A stretch of DNA of 64,000 nt, from contig JAHNZQ020000004.1 in the NCBI GenBank assembly GCA_019155205.2, positions 1,349,799 to 1,413,798 of the forward strand, given 5' to 3'. Of the stretch, positions 29,027-40,307 are shown one piece after another (the stretch's first letter is position 1; each line of letters starts with the position of its first letter). Source of the DNA: Gracilaria vermiculophylla (Eukaryota > Rhodophyta > Florideophyceae > Gracilariales > Gracilariaceae). The translations under genes and the position numbers were made by a program. The notes under the pieces are model-generated. The model was not told the DNA's origin, searched no databases, and saw nothing but the letters and a program-made list of their open reading frames with translations.

Positions 29027-30168
29027 TGCGCGGCGCCGCTCGTCCGTCGAAGCTGGTGGCCGCGCCTTCGGGGAAGACCGCCTTCGTGATGTGACCGCGT
29101 GGGGCGGCTTGGAAGACCTTTGCGCGCCCCATTTAAGGCAATCGTGAACGCAGCCTCGCGCAGTCCTGCTGCTCTCAGCTGCCGCACACTGACCACTACC
29201 GTCAAAACGGTTTCATGGAATGTGCAACAACTAACGCTGTGCTGGGGAAAGAAACTGCGGCCCCTTAATTCGCGCTGTCGTCAGTGGAAAGATAAAAACA
29301 AGAATGACGGTCGCATGAAAGCAGACGAGACAACAATTGCTCCGAGTGGTGCATTTTGACAGTTGAGATCCGTAAAGTGTTGACGTGCTTGTCCAATTAG
29401 TGTGGACTTGGAAAGAGAGAGCGTTTTGATGGGTCCGGCTCACGTACTATAAATGCGTCACGCACTGAAATCTGAAATGAAGATGATGTGCGGGCATGGT
29501 TTGCGACAAAAAGAAACAGTCATCTTCCCTATTAACACGTCGGAAAGGAGGGGGGAAACAGGGCCGGAGAGAACCGTGACTGTCTGACGTCATGAACTCT
29601 GGACTTGGAAGGTGTCTGTGACAAACAACAACCAAAAGCCATCCGCATTGCGCATTTGTGTCCTACACCGCCAAGCAAATGGAGTGCTGCGTGCAATGCA
29701 CGCTCGTCAATATCGTCCAGTCCAAACATTGGTGATTGAAATGGTTTGGTTTTATGTGAGGTGGGACTGGGGTGTACAACGTTCTCCACCAGAAACTATG
29801 CGTTTACACCGGAGGTCTCGATGGCTTGAGTGACCACTGACTACACAATGGACCATAGAACGGATGTTTATCATATTATGACAGCATCTGGTTCCGTCAT
29901 ACATTCACACATGCTTTTCTTTAAACGCTGCAACTCTGCTGGAACATGCTCAGTTATGAACTGAGACACTATGTAATGCTCATAGCGACGATGAGCACGG
30001 CAAGGCATTGCTGTCCAAATAATATCACAAGTTAAATCCAGCCTTTGTTACGCTCTGCTTTGGAAGGAACTGTCAATGTCGTTGAACATGCTGGAGGAGA
30101 AACCAATCGCGCGAAGGAGGCTCAGTATGATCGCTGCAACGCGTGAAACTATGGCTCCAAGCTGGATG
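29027..30168. other. Gene-poor stretch, nothing recognised
   Basis: Over 1.1 kb in which GC content falls sharply. Only short competing frames, none with domain or signal character. Confidence 0.4.
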
Positions 30169-30984
30169 TCATGGCGAGCAGTGATTCTGATCTGATGAGT
30201 GTAACCAACAAAAATGTGAATCAATGGCCTGTCTTGCATTTTGCAGTGCTTTTTGGGCGGCACGGTGCAGTTGCTTGTTTAGAACGCATTCCTCTCTTTT
30301 TTTTGTGTAGGGTTCGGCCCGTCTTGCGTATCCCCGTCTCAGTCGTTCAGCACAGTTGTACATTTCGATTGCCATCTGACGTTCACGGAAACCCTGTAGC
30401 CATTCAAAGCTTTGCACACGATCACCATCTTTTTCGCTGACACATCGAAATGGCATTATGAGGTGCACGGGCGAAAAGCTGAGCCATTTAACGACAACGC
30501 GACCAGACCCGAGAGTTGCAGATAAGGTACGCAAATGCTGAAGCGGAGCAATATCGGCAAAGCACTTTACTGTATGAGGAAGCCGCCGCTCTGTCGACCA
30601 GTCCTGAGACAACACGGAGATAATCTCAAACACACGGTCGAAACTGACGCTGCGGATAGCTCCGTCAGTGCTGTGTGCGATTGGTCCTTCGAACAGGTGT
30701 GCTGTATTATCTGACTGCCGATGTTTACGTTGCAGGACCGGGGGCTCGAGCATAAAGTCGATTTGTTTTCCGTGGAAGCTTTCACTGTTGTCACGTCGCA
30801 CTGAATTCTCCAAGAGAGAAGATTGCGCACAGGCCCATGCCTTTTTTGTCGACTGGTTCTTGTATGTTGTATTTCCTTGCAGTACAACACTCAACAAAAA
30901 ATGCCCAGCGTCATAAAAATTTTGAGCGGTTCGCGGCCTCGCTGGTGCTCTGCGCGACTGCTTCATGATCGCGGTTTTCATCAT
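30169..30984 (-). CDS. Hypothetical protein, 271 aa
   Basis: A 271-aa open frame with a normal amino-acid mix, from the ATG at 30982-30984. I do not recognise it. It has no signal peptide or TM segment and is basic, with a charged C-terminal region (MAIEMYNCAERLRRGYARRA, KKREECVLNKQLHRAAQKAL) that could be helical. A short stretch (RVVVKWLSFSPVHLIMPF) is the most hydrophobic part. It sits alone between gene-poor flanks. Its length makes chance unlikely at this GC content, but no homologue is known to me. Confidence 0.42.
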   Translation of the reverse strand: MMKTAIMKQSRRAPARPRTAQNFYDAGHFLLSVVLQGNTTYKNQSTKKAWACAQSSLLENSVRRDNSESFHGKQIDFMLEPPVLQRKHRQSDNTAHLFEGPIAHSTDGAIRSVSFDRVFEIISVLSQDWSTERRLPHTVKCFADIAPLQHLRTLSATLGSGRVVVKWLSFSPVHLIMPFRCVSEKDGDRVQSFEWLQGFRERQMAIEMYNCAERLRRGYARRAEPYTKKREECVLNKQLHRAAQKALQNARQAIDSHFCWLHSSDQNHCSP

Positions 30985-31142
30985 TGGTACGATTTTCGTA
31001 CCGTTGTACTTTGACAGTGTCGCACTGTCTCACGCAGAGATCATCTCATCCTCCATTGTTTGTAAAGTATTCAAGGTCCAAAACGCCTTTCCTGGATGGT
31101 CCTGAACTGTACTTTACTGTACGTTATGACTAATACGAGCGG
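30985..31142. other. Short spacer before the transposon-like end
   Basis: Upstream side of the 271-aa gene; no feature. Confidence 0.3.
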
Positions 31143-31260
31143 TACAGTGCGTTTCAAAAGTATAGGATAGTGCAAAAGCGCGCCAAAATACGGATTTTTG
31201 CCCTACTGTAGCAACCCCCCTTCTCTAAAACCCTCAAAAAGGCGTTTCAAAAGTATAGGA
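31143..31260. mobile_element. Tc1/mariner-like terminal sequence
   Basis: The sequence from TA at 31143 (TACAGTGCGTTTCAAAAGTA) has the form of a Tc1/mariner terminal inverted repeat, CAGTG followed by a CAAAAGT block, next to the TA dinucleotide these elements target. A 19-base stretch (31149-31167, GCGTTTCAAAAGTATAGGA) is repeated exactly as a direct repeat at 31242-31260. A decayed version may lie at 31887-31910. I did not find an inverted copy further on, nor a transposase, so this is at most a remnant end. Confidence 0.5.
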
Positions 31261-33484
31261 CATCTCGAACTCGTGCGTGATTATTTCCACAACACGTAGT
31301 TTTCTTTCCTCAGAAAGACATAAGATCTTCTAAATTAAAAGCTTATGACACAATACTTCAAACAGTACCTTAGATCTATACCTTCTGTTCTCATTTTATA
31401 CCATCTTAAATATTTACCGTAGGATAAACATAAAGTTTTACTGATAGCTTAATAATGCTCAGCTACAACAATAAACATAACGTTTTGCAAAAATATTATC
31501 CTGGAAATGTATTTTGCACTAAAAAACACATGAAAAGAACGATACGTTTACAAAAAATGAATAGAAAGGTAATGAAAAACGCTTCAAAATTCTTTCGATT
31601 AATTAAACTGAACAGAATTTCTTTTTGGAAGCTGCATATAAACATAACACGGTGCAACAGTGTGCGATGATTATTGTAAAAAAGACAGCTGCAAAAAGAA
31701 TGTATTTTAAATTGAGTAAAACTTTGATTAAGATGAACAACAGTGTTTTACATATTGCCATAAAAAGTCAAAAAGATCAAACAAAATTTGAACATAGGAA
31801 AGTTCTATTAGAGCTTATATTATGCTATGCTTTGGACTATCGATGGAAATAACTACATATAAGGCCTTTTTAGTAAGCAGTATAGACTCAAAAAGGCTTT
31901 CAAATGTTTTCACACAACTTTTTATAAAGTTTGACATATCTGTTCAGAAATGAAAACTGGGTTTTCACTAAGATAGCGCCGCCGTGTAGTAGTCTATAGC
32001 ATTGAAAACCCTTCTTCGCCTGCTATAAATTAATTCCACGCAGATACCTACGCGTTAGGTTCCCTTCCACCCTTTTGAAAATGAATAAGATGTACTCGTT
32101 AGAATGATTTATGGCAACTCTAGGCCATTCTGAACAGGTTTTGATTTAAGCAAAAGTATTGGAAAAAGCCCGAAAACTATGACTATTTATACTATGGGAA
32201 GTTAGAGAAACACAATGCAAAAGCGTTGTATTAGTATTATTTAGTACACAAAAACGAAAATCAACTAATGAAGAAGGCAAAATGAAGTTTGAAAGTGTAA
32301 TATCCCATGATTTTGAAACGGTTTTTTATAGAATCGCTCAAAAGATATGCACTTGCGCTTTGAAGTTCAACTGATGAGGTTGCAATGCTTTAAAAAAAAA
32401 TACAGGTTATTGCAGATCAAAATTGTTTGTTGAATTCAAACAATATAATAGTTTTCAAAGCGAAGCTTATCTTGTATTTTTACATGTAATACGGAAACAA
32501 ATCAATATGCGTCTTAAACGAATTCTAGCTTTATAACCCTTGCATATTTTAACAACTGTAACATTAATATGAAAACCAGTAAGAAACTACTGGAACTCAT
32601 TGACTTTAAATGTTTGTCGACATTGGTGTACTGCAAGTCTCAACGAATAAAACAACGATTCATATTATCTTTAATGCGCTCCGCAAAATACTACAAAAAA
32701 GCAACACTTTCCGCACGATTAATAGAAAATCGTGAGTTGATTTTCATTCTCTTCTAAAACAGAGGCATCACATCGTGGAGAGACTAATCAAAACAATATT
32801 CATTCATCACCTCAGAGAAATACATATTATCATGCACCACAATTCATCGAGAATTCACTTCAGTGATTTTCAGCGTATATTTCTGCAAAATCTTGGCAAA
32901 CTAACACGTAGCTGCAGTTAAACTGCAACAATAGTTTTAACTTGTCTTGCATCAATATTTGCGATTTCCTTTTTTTGAGGGGTTCACTGCGACGTGTTTC
33001 CGTGTTTGCTTCGCCTGAGTTCTTTATTAAAGAAAGTTCCAATTATTGGAAGGTCTTCTGCAAACGAAAATCAATAAGCATTCTCTAGATTTGTACAAAC
33101 GAGTCGGTATCGCAGTTCCTCATGTTCTTTTAACTACGCAAAACAGAAGATGAGTTGGAACAATCCAAGAAAAGTACGGAAAATAATTTGGTAGAAGAAA
33201 CAACATGTTTTGTCGAAGATATACCAAGAAGAATGTCGCAACGTATTGTCCGAAAGGTTTCATTTGTTTTGGTAGTCATGGTTTAAATAAATAAAAAACA
33301 AATTGATTTAATGCTTTGAGCTTGAATAAATGCAAAGGTTCGTAACTATATGTCAAGGAAGATCATGCTGTATATGTCATATTATTCGAATCTTTTGCAT
33401 GGCATACACACTAGTCTTCAACTTTTGCTACACGGTTTTCAGCAGGGGTGTTAATCAGGAATTGGAGCGTCAGTATGTGAAATA
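31261..33484. other. AT-rich island
   Basis: About 2.2 kb of markedly AT-rich DNA in a genome otherwise balanced to very GC-rich. Short frames (for example 31455-31670, 31625-31852 and 32569-32757) encode Lys/Asn/Ile-rich peptides with no family match. Candidates are a decayed transposon body, given the element end at its left edge, or organelle-derived DNA. Nothing recognisable as an organelle gene was seen. Confidence 0.6.
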
Positions 33485-34630
33485 TCAGTTCTGGACTATC
33501 CGATACGATGGTCCGTTGCCGCCATTAGCGGCTCCGGTATCGTAGGTTGCTTGAGCTGGGTCAGACCCAACAGGACCCCCCTCTTCTTGGTACTCATCTG
33601 AGGTAGACTCGAAAGTCTTGCCTTGATTTTGGTATGGTTGCGGTTTCTCTTCGTTTGAACCTACAGCACCAGCGGGAATTGTACCCTTGTTTTCTTCCTT
33701 GAATTCTGTAGCTTGCGTTTCTTCTGCAGCAGCTTCCCCAGCCTTTGATATTTGTGAACCATTTGTTTCTTGGTACGGGACTATTGAAACCATACTTTCT
33801 TCATTTCCTTCAGCTTCGAAACCATCACTTGTCTTATCTTCACCACCGTATTCGTAAGCTTCAGGAGCAGTAAAAGCAGTTCCAGAAACTCCATGAGGCT
33901 TGGTCGGAATACCATCTGTTCTGTAGTACTCACTCTCTCCGCTATTTGGATAGCCAGCCACGTGTGGTCCATACCTTGCATCGTAGTTCTTGAGCACTGT
34001 TTCTTCATACTTGACACGGCCCTTCGGCGCCGGATGATGAGCAGGACGCTCCTTAATTTCTCCACATACGCGTTCATATGCAATGACTGGATGGCATCTC
34101 GAGTACCTATGTGAGTAATAGTCTTTGCATTCGTAACCTCTTTGCACTTCTTCATAGCAACAGCGTTTTGACATAATCCAACAAACTTTTGGAGCATCGC
34201 CCTCTTCTGAATAATCTGATGAAACGCTCTCATTTGACTCTGTTTTCTTGTTCATGGAGTCTCCAGATGTATGCGTCTTTCCGGGAGATGCGGAAGTATC
34301 CCTGTAGTCAGGCACGGCAGCTTGCAATGGACGGCCAAGAAGAGGAAGAATTTCAAAATCTGACACATTGTCTGGACTTTCTGCGGGAGAGGGTTCAGAA
34401 ATTGATGTATCCGCCTTGGAAGAAATGACAGAAGTCGATCCACTCACAATGTCATCCGATGCTCCTGCGCCAAAGCTAGCAAAATTCCCGTTTCCTAACA
34501 CAACCGCTGTCCCAAATACTCCCTGTTGTGAAGCTTTTCCTATTCCAAGCCCAATTGACGAAAAAGGTATTCCTCCTACAACGGGGAGAAGTATAAGACA
34601 CAATCCTGTGAACATTGAAGTGCTGCTCAT
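33485..34630 (-). CDS. Secreted Cys-motif protein, long paralogue
   Basis: A 381-aa predicted secreted protein. It starts with a hydrophobic leader (MSSTSMFTGLCLILLPVVGG), then a Ser/Thr/Gly-rich linker to about residue 148. Residues 150-189 hold six cysteines spaced C-x6-CC-x9-C-x10-C-x9-C, with the conserved core GYECKDYY and YSRC. Some 40 residues later comes a second conserved block, YGPHVAGYP then GESEYY and KPHGV. The C-terminal 130 residues are acidic and rich in Glu, Gly and Asn. The same two blocks occur in the 36716-37375 gene. I know no named family with this pattern. A cell-surface or mucilage-matrix role is inference from the signal peptide and linker composition. Confidence 0.75.
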   Translation of the reverse strand: MSSTSMFTGLCLILLPVVGGIPFSSIGLGIGKASQQGVFGTAVVLGNGNFASFGAGASDDIVSGSTSVISSKADTSISEPSPAESPDNVSDFEILPLLGRPLQAAVPDYRDTSASPGKTHTSGDSMNKKTESNESVSSDYSEEGDAPKVCWIMSKRCCYEEVQRGYECKDYYSHRYSRCHPVIAYERVCGEIKERPAHHPAPKGRVKYEETVLKNYDARYGPHVAGYPNSGESEYYRTDGIPTKPHGVSGTAFTAPEAYEYGGEDKTSDGFEAEGNEESMVSIVPYQETNGSQISKAGEAAAEETQATEFKEENKGTIPAGAVGSNEEKPQPYQNQGKTFESTSDEYQEEGGPVGSDPAQATYDTGAANGGNGPSYRIVQN

Positions 34631-36715
34631 TATTACTAAGTGTTGTTTTAAGAGGTCAACTGTGAGCGAATAGTTGCTCTCGAAGTGGCTGTTGTTTCTT
34701 TAAATGGACTATTGGCAGAGAATATGGTGAACAGGAATTCGTTCGACAAGCAAAACTGCTTGTCTAAAATTCTCTTCTCAAGAGCTGTTGAACATTGCAG
34801 CATACCAATAATGATGGATAAATTGAATAGATTGACCCATAGTGTTCCGTTTAACACGACAAATATGTGGGTCCTCAAGTTCCTCATCAATGTTAACCAA
34901 TTTTGTTTGTTTCCCGGCGTGACAGGGTCTTTCCTCGGCCGCAAAGCTCACGTCTTTGTTCTTAAGCAATGGCTTCCAATCTTTATTGTGAAAGTGGACC
35001 CGAACGATCCGTCTTCCGACACTGTTCCACAGGCGCATTGTACAACGCGTTTAACCTCAGCTGTTTTCCAACTGGAGCCACAGGTCCACACTTCAATTTT
35101 GATCACTATTGTTCCTATTTCTAAAATGCAATTGAAACAGTTTTGATATCGTTTCAGCATCACAATTTTCCTAACCAAATGAACAACAAGAGATGTCTCA
35201 GATTTGAAAGGACCCGAGTAATTACCACACGGTATGGATCAGAATGAATATCCGCTCTCCCTCAGGATGAATTTATATCTTACATACTTTTTCGCGCTCT
35301 CGTGGCCCAGGGCATATGCAGACAATCCCTGCGTGAACGTGTCTTTTAATTTTAACAACTGAGGGCAGCTTGACAGCCTTCTGGCTATGTGCAACTGCCA
35401 CTGTATTAGTGAACGAAACATGTCCTGAAAAAGGAAAATCTTTTAATCCTTCATTACGTTGTTCTTCTCCAAGGCACCGTAAGGTCTTCTTGCAGATTGC
35501 AACCCATGAGGTTTACCAGAGGAGGGCATCATTTTTCAATGCTACTTCAGTCATGAGAGTGAATCAGAACACAGGATATGTAGATGGTGTTCTTGTTCTC
35601 AGCCACATAGAATACCGTGTGTTCCCTGGAACTGACCACATGCATGTACCAGTTGATCTTTCGAAGAAGATATTCATTCTGTGGCATTAAGGCTCGGGAT
35701 TCATTTCTCCTTTACTCTCTTCAAAGCCGACTTCAGCAACATAATGTAAGGGACAAAACATACCTTTTTCTTGTATTTATTGTGCATCTGAGGTCGACTT
35801 CACTTCTCTGTGGTGCACTGGCGTAAGGAGAGGCAATGTCAACTCAAAGGGTGCCGACGGGAGGAAGTGTTCCTTCCGTGGCACACTTCTTGTGTGCTGT
35901 TGGGCCAATTCCTTTTCACTATTCCTGTTGGATTCAATGAGCACATACACAAATATTACAATTCAGTGATCCTTCAATCAATGGACACTATTTGTATTCT
36001 TCGCACAGCAAAGATCTCCCGCCTAAAATAATCTCCACGCTTCAAACGGGTAGAATCCTCGAGACACGGTCAATCACTGGCTCCAGAGCAACTCTTAGGA
36101 AGTGAGTAAGATGACAAAAATGAGTTTTCGACTCAACATATTGAACACCGCTCCCTTTTGTTGAGTTCAAAAACTGTCCTCGCTCCTTACCGCTGAGACG
36201 AAATTTTGTCCTGTGAACAACTTTTTTTTTTCAGTGTAAAGGAACTCTGTCCCGAGAAGCACTGCTACATTGAATATGCTTCGCCACCAATCCTCAAACA
36301 CAAGAGAGCATCTGATTTTCAATTTCGTCAACCCAATCCGCATAGTCAAAGCAAATGTACCTTTATATTTCGAAAGCATCTGAAACGACTGGAAATTGAG
36401 AAGAGTGCTACAGCATCGCTATGTATATGGACTCCCAAGATACAACAAACACAGTCAATTAATGGTCTCAGCTGTGTACATATACTTGTTTTTGAATCTC
36501 AACACTTTCGGGGACTGGAACTCAAATACCTGTGAAAAGCAGGAACGCTGTCAAGAAAAAAAAAGTCGTTTTAACTCGACACTCATGAAAGAAGAAGATT
36601 ACGGTTTTAACTCTCGTGTTCTCATAGTGTATGATTCGCCTGATTTCTAATCTATTTCACACCATGAGCTGTACAATGCAACCCAGGTACTCGTGTGAGC
36701 TAGTTGACAGCTTTT
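34631..36715. other. Between the paralogues, possible exons
   Basis: About 2 kb without a defensible gene. Plus-strand frames at about 35335-35692 (VNETCPEKGKSF early, then FFNATSVMRVNQNTGYVDGV) and 36235-36537 (after a good TTTTTTTTTCAG acceptor, then ELCPEKHCYIEY) look protein-like and both contain CPEK after an acidic residue. They may be exons of a spliced gene or relics; I could not join them. Confidence 0.35.
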
Positions 36716-37375
36716 CTAGTAAGCAGTCGGGGGAGCGTAGGAAGCAGCGGTTGGGCCGTTCTCAGCCTCATAACTAGGGGCCTTGTACTGCGGTTCTTCC
36801 TCTACGCCGTACGGTTTCACTGGTAGTTCCTTGGAGTCATACCACTCGCTCTCACCTCCGGCTGGGTATCCCTTCACGTGGGGACCGTAGTTATTGTCAT
36901 AGTGAACCTTCTCACACTTCGACTTTTCCACTTTGTCTTCCGGCTTCTCAGGCTTGCCGTGGTTTTCAGCCTTGTCGCATTTCTTGACGTACTTGAACTT
37001 GGCGTAGCAACGAGAGTATTTTTGTGCATAATAGTCCTTGCACTCGTAGCCATCGGCTTCTTCCACGAAGCAGCACTTCTTGGTCTCCATCCAACACATG
37101 TTTTCCGTGGAGGGAGATTCGCCGCCGGCGTACGGAGTCGGGCTAGGGACGTATTCTGGTCCAGTTTCAGGCGCGACGTATCCATCGGGCGGTGGAGTCG
37201 GCGTGGTAGCTGGTGGTTGAGCGGCTCTATACTCGGGGGCTGGTGTGACATACGGAGTCGGGGTTGGAGTTGAAGTTGCCTGGTAAGCGGCATTTCTATC
37301 GACTGCTCCAATTGTGGCAGCAAAGGCTCCTGATAAAGAAGCACATAGACCGAGCGCAAAAGTGAGCTTCATCAT
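36716..37375 (-). CDS. Secreted Cys-motif protein, short paralogue
   Basis: A 219-aa predicted secreted protein and clear paralogue of the 33485-34630 gene on the same strand. Signal peptide MMKLTFALGLCASLSGAFA; residues about 35-90 are a Pro/Thr-rich linker (TPTPTPYVTPAPEY, ATTPTPPPDGY), a likely O-glycosylated or hydroxyproline region. Cysteines at 94-133 repeat the spacing C-x6-CC-x9-C-x10-C-x9-C exactly, with GYECKDYY and YSRC; an extra Cys follows at about 154. Then NYGPHVKGYPAGGESEWY and KPYGV. It lacks the long acidic C-terminal tail of the other. Probably a wall or matrix protein. Function unknown. Confidence 0.8.
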   Translation of the reverse strand: MMKLTFALGLCASLSGAFAATIGAVDRNAAYQATSTPTPTPYVTPAPEYRAAQPPATTPTPPPDGYVAPETGPEYVPSPTPYAGGESPSTENMCWMETKKCCFVEEADGYECKDYYAQKYSRCYAKFKYVKKCDKAENHGKPEKPEDKVEKSKCEKVHYDNNYGPHVKGYPAGGESEWYDSKELPVKPYGVEEEPQYKAPSYEAENGPTAASYAPPTAY

Positions 37376-38872
37376 TGAGTACTTTAGTAGAAAAAGATTA
37401 GTGTGTTGAATGATTGTTGGCGGTTGTGTGAGGTTGCTTGATGGATGATGGAAACGCTCTGCCGAATGTGAGGCGGAAGATGAGATTAAATACTGATTCT
37501 TGTCTTGTCTGACATCGACAATCGCCCTACTTACCTTTTCTCCTGTCTAATGTCAATGTCCAATTCAGGTTGGACGAAAGCGGGCCATGTCACTGGGACT
37601 CGATACGACCATATGTTGAAACGGATTTCTGTCAGTAAAGAAGGATAAGAACAGCAAGGTATCGTGGACCGCAAAAGGACCGCGAAAACCCATGGCAGAA
37701 CGCATTTTCTTACATGACAATGCAACAAAGCTAGAGGATTCCACTTCAGAGAGTTCTATGTAAATACATTTCACATCAAGTTTATGTTGATGAACCAGAC
37801 GTGCCGATACTTCAAAACACGTTCAGGTTGCATAATCTTGTTCTACTTGCCCTACATTTTGGGTTCATTCATCGGGGTATCGACATATTTGTTTAGTGCC
37901 CCGAAATGAACACTGTCAGTCCAGCCCATCCACAAAGCTATGTGCTGGTACAATGCGTTAGTCACAATAATTGAACCTTGTAGTACCTTCGGCCTTTTGG
38001 TTCGCTCAGAAAGTCAGTACTTGACCTTTGCATCCTCTAAAACCAGTAGGCCGGTATTGGGTACGCCACCGGTTTCTACGCCTCACATCACATCGCTTGT
38101 AGGACTTCCGATCTTGAACACCATATTTTCCGGGTATGAGCCTTGAGACCCACTTCAGTTCTCAAAGAATCTATGGACATTTTCAGCTTTCGATAGAGTG
38201 ACGTTCAAGTACCACAACCTCCCTTCCGAATTCACTTCTGTCAGCTAGAGAAGTAATCAATTCAGCCATAGATGTCAAGGTACGCTGTTAGCTCACAAAA
38301 GCTGAGGGCGGGAGCGTGGAACACCTAAGCCCCAACTTAAGTTCGAAGGAACATCGTTCTCGTGCATTCCGTTCGCAATGCGAAATGCAACACGTTTTTG
38401 TGAAAATGTTGTCAACTGAACGCATGCAGTTCATCGTGGGAAGAACAGATATTGTGATGAAAATGTTACTAGAGGAAGAGCTTATGTGTTCTGTTGGTGA
38501 CAATACACCTCAAACGTAACACGTCGCCTCCTTCGCTTCTGTCAGAACAAAACGACGACTGAAAGGCCGCGGACATTTTCCCCCGCTTATTCTCTGTTTT
38601 TGTGGAATCGTCACGGGTTTCCACTAGCACTGTACTGACGATAACCCTGTACGCCATGCATGCCCGGAAGCATGTGTTTTCATGCAGAAGTAGTCCGAAT
38701 TCGTACGTGTCTTATCGTGGTAGCCGAATAAAAACTTTGAAGCACTTACGATACGGGAAAGGAGTGCACACTAAGAGCCAACCAGCTAACCCGGAAAATG
38801 TCGCATGCTGCAACCAAGATATCCACTGCTCAGCTCCTTAAACTATGGAAAGCTGAATCCTAGATCTGAAAT
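37376..38872. other. Intergenic, no feature seen
   Basis: About 1.5 kb between two divergent genes. Short frames only. It contains the promoters of the short secreted paralogue and of the glycosyltransferase. Confidence 0.4.
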
Positions 38873-40195
38873 ATGGGTTCGATGCAGCTGCGGATCATGG
38901 TGCTTCTTCTGGCTATTTCTGGATCATTGAGCTTCGACTTCTGTCATTCAGATCCGCGTCTGAAAGTGCTCGAGAGTAAATCTTCACCAACGTCTTCGCC
39001 ATCATGTCCATCAGCAATCTATCTACCAGTATTGGATAAAAATCCTAATCACGCCCTCCACGATCGATTGTGGGCCCTTTCTCACTACTTGCATCATTGT
39101 GCAGGGACCAGGTCAACTGTGGTATTGAATGATCACTTCTTCTACAACCTTAGTTTGTGCAAAGCAGAAGATGATGTACCAAATCCGACACGCCCATCAT
39201 GGGGAATATGCGTGGCCTTCATTCTTTCTCAGTGGCACGACTCCTTGTTACACTTCTCACAAAGCCACACCTGGCCGGACAAAACATTCAAGGCGCCTGG
39301 TTCGTGCTATTCTCGGCACGTATGGATTGGGGTGCAGCCATCCCTGACCGATGCAATTGGATTGGGGATTAACGTGTCTCATTTTCGGAGGCTGAGTTGG
39401 TTCGGGCGAAACTGTGAAGAGCAGAAGCCTTGTCTCAGTGGTATGAGCTCGCTGCCGGAGTCCTTGTACATATCCGCCCTAAATAACATCGTGTCAGCCG
39501 TGCGCGATTTCTTCAAGATTGGATTTGTAGCGCACGAAGCCGTCAACGTTCTGCTCTACGATCGCAACGATACATTTCGACGGAAATGGAGAGGGGCCAA
39601 GGCTATCTATGACAAGCTGAGACATGACAAAAGGATCAATGTTCAACTAATACATCGAATGCCCGTCAGCTTCTCTCAGCAAGTGAAGCTGTTCGCATGG
39701 GCCGACATAGTCCTTGCTCCTCATGGAGGGGCGATGGCCAATACCATATTCATGCAAAGTGGAGGCGATATTCTCGAAGTGCGGAAGAACTGTGAGGCTG
39801 ACGCTCGACTTGCGAATTTTATGCCCTGGGATTGGACTGGATGGCATGCCCATCTGCTCGGTATCAACATCGTATACATTGACTGCACTGCGGATACGCG
39901 CATGATGAAAACCACAAATATACTTCAAGAATTCACAGTGAATATTACTGAAGTTCTCAGAGTCATTGAGGGATGTGTTCGGCGACAAATTCATCGGAGG
40001 CATGCAGCCAAAATATCTCAACCGCTGTCTGCAGAATCATCGGAAGATGAAGCGGAAGATATGTTGGATCTGGTCAGCAAGGAATTTCTGAGGATCACTC
40101 GCTTTGAATTCTTGCTGCTTGTCTTGATTACCAGTGTCATTACTCTTGGCTCCAGGCTTTTCTCTCGGAGAAGACACATTACGAGAACAGCATGA
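38873..40195 (+). CDS. GT61-type glycosyltransferase
   Basis: A 440-aa predicted glycosyltransferase of the GT61 (DUF563) family, which includes EOGT and plant xylosyl/arabinosyl transferases. The signature is FAWADIVLAPHGGAMANTIF (about residues 275-294), followed by the GGDILEV strand; upstream blocks such as VNVLLYDRNDTFRRK fit the donor-binding region. The N-terminus MGSMQLRIMVLLLAISGSLS looks like a cleavable signal peptide rather than a stem anchor. After an acidic linker there is a C-terminal hydrophobic segment (FEFLLLVLITSVITLGSRLF) and a basic tail, suggesting a type I topology in the ER or Golgi. Substrate unknown; wall polysaccharide or protein O-glycosylation are possibilities. 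Confidence 0.82.
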   Translation: MGSMQLRIMVLLLAISGSLSFDFCHSDPRLKVLESKSSPTSSPSCPSAIYLPVLDKNPNHALHDRLWALSHYLHHCAGTRSTVVLNDHFFYNLSLCKAEDDVPNPTRPSWGICVAFILSQWHDSLLHFSQSHTWPDKTFKAPGSCYSRHVWIGVQPSLTDAIGLGINVSHFRRLSWFGRNCEEQKPCLSGMSSLPESLYISALNNIVSAVRDFFKIGFVAHEAVNVLLYDRNDTFRRKWRGAKAIYDKLRHDKRINVQLIHRMPVSFSQQVKLFAWADIVLAPHGGAMANTIFMQSGGDILEVRKNCEADARLANFMPWDWTGWHAHLLGINIVYIDCTADTRMMKTTNILQEFTVNITEVLRVIEGCVRRQIHRRHAAKISQPLSAESSEDEAEDMLDLVSKEFLRITRFEFLLLVLITSVITLGSRLFSRRRHITRTA

Positions 40196-40307
40196 AGCTG
40201 ATGTCTTGCTGCCGAAGGACAATTCCTTCTTAACAAAGGGTGCGGTCAACAACCGCATGCCTTCTCAGAACTTGAATGATAGTCCTGACGTCGTTTTTGC
40301 TTGGCTT

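Noticed and set aside
31455..32757. Lys/Asn-rich frames in the AT-rich island as genes or a transposase
   Set aside because: Short, no DDE/D motif or helix-turn-helix seen, composition explained by AT bias.
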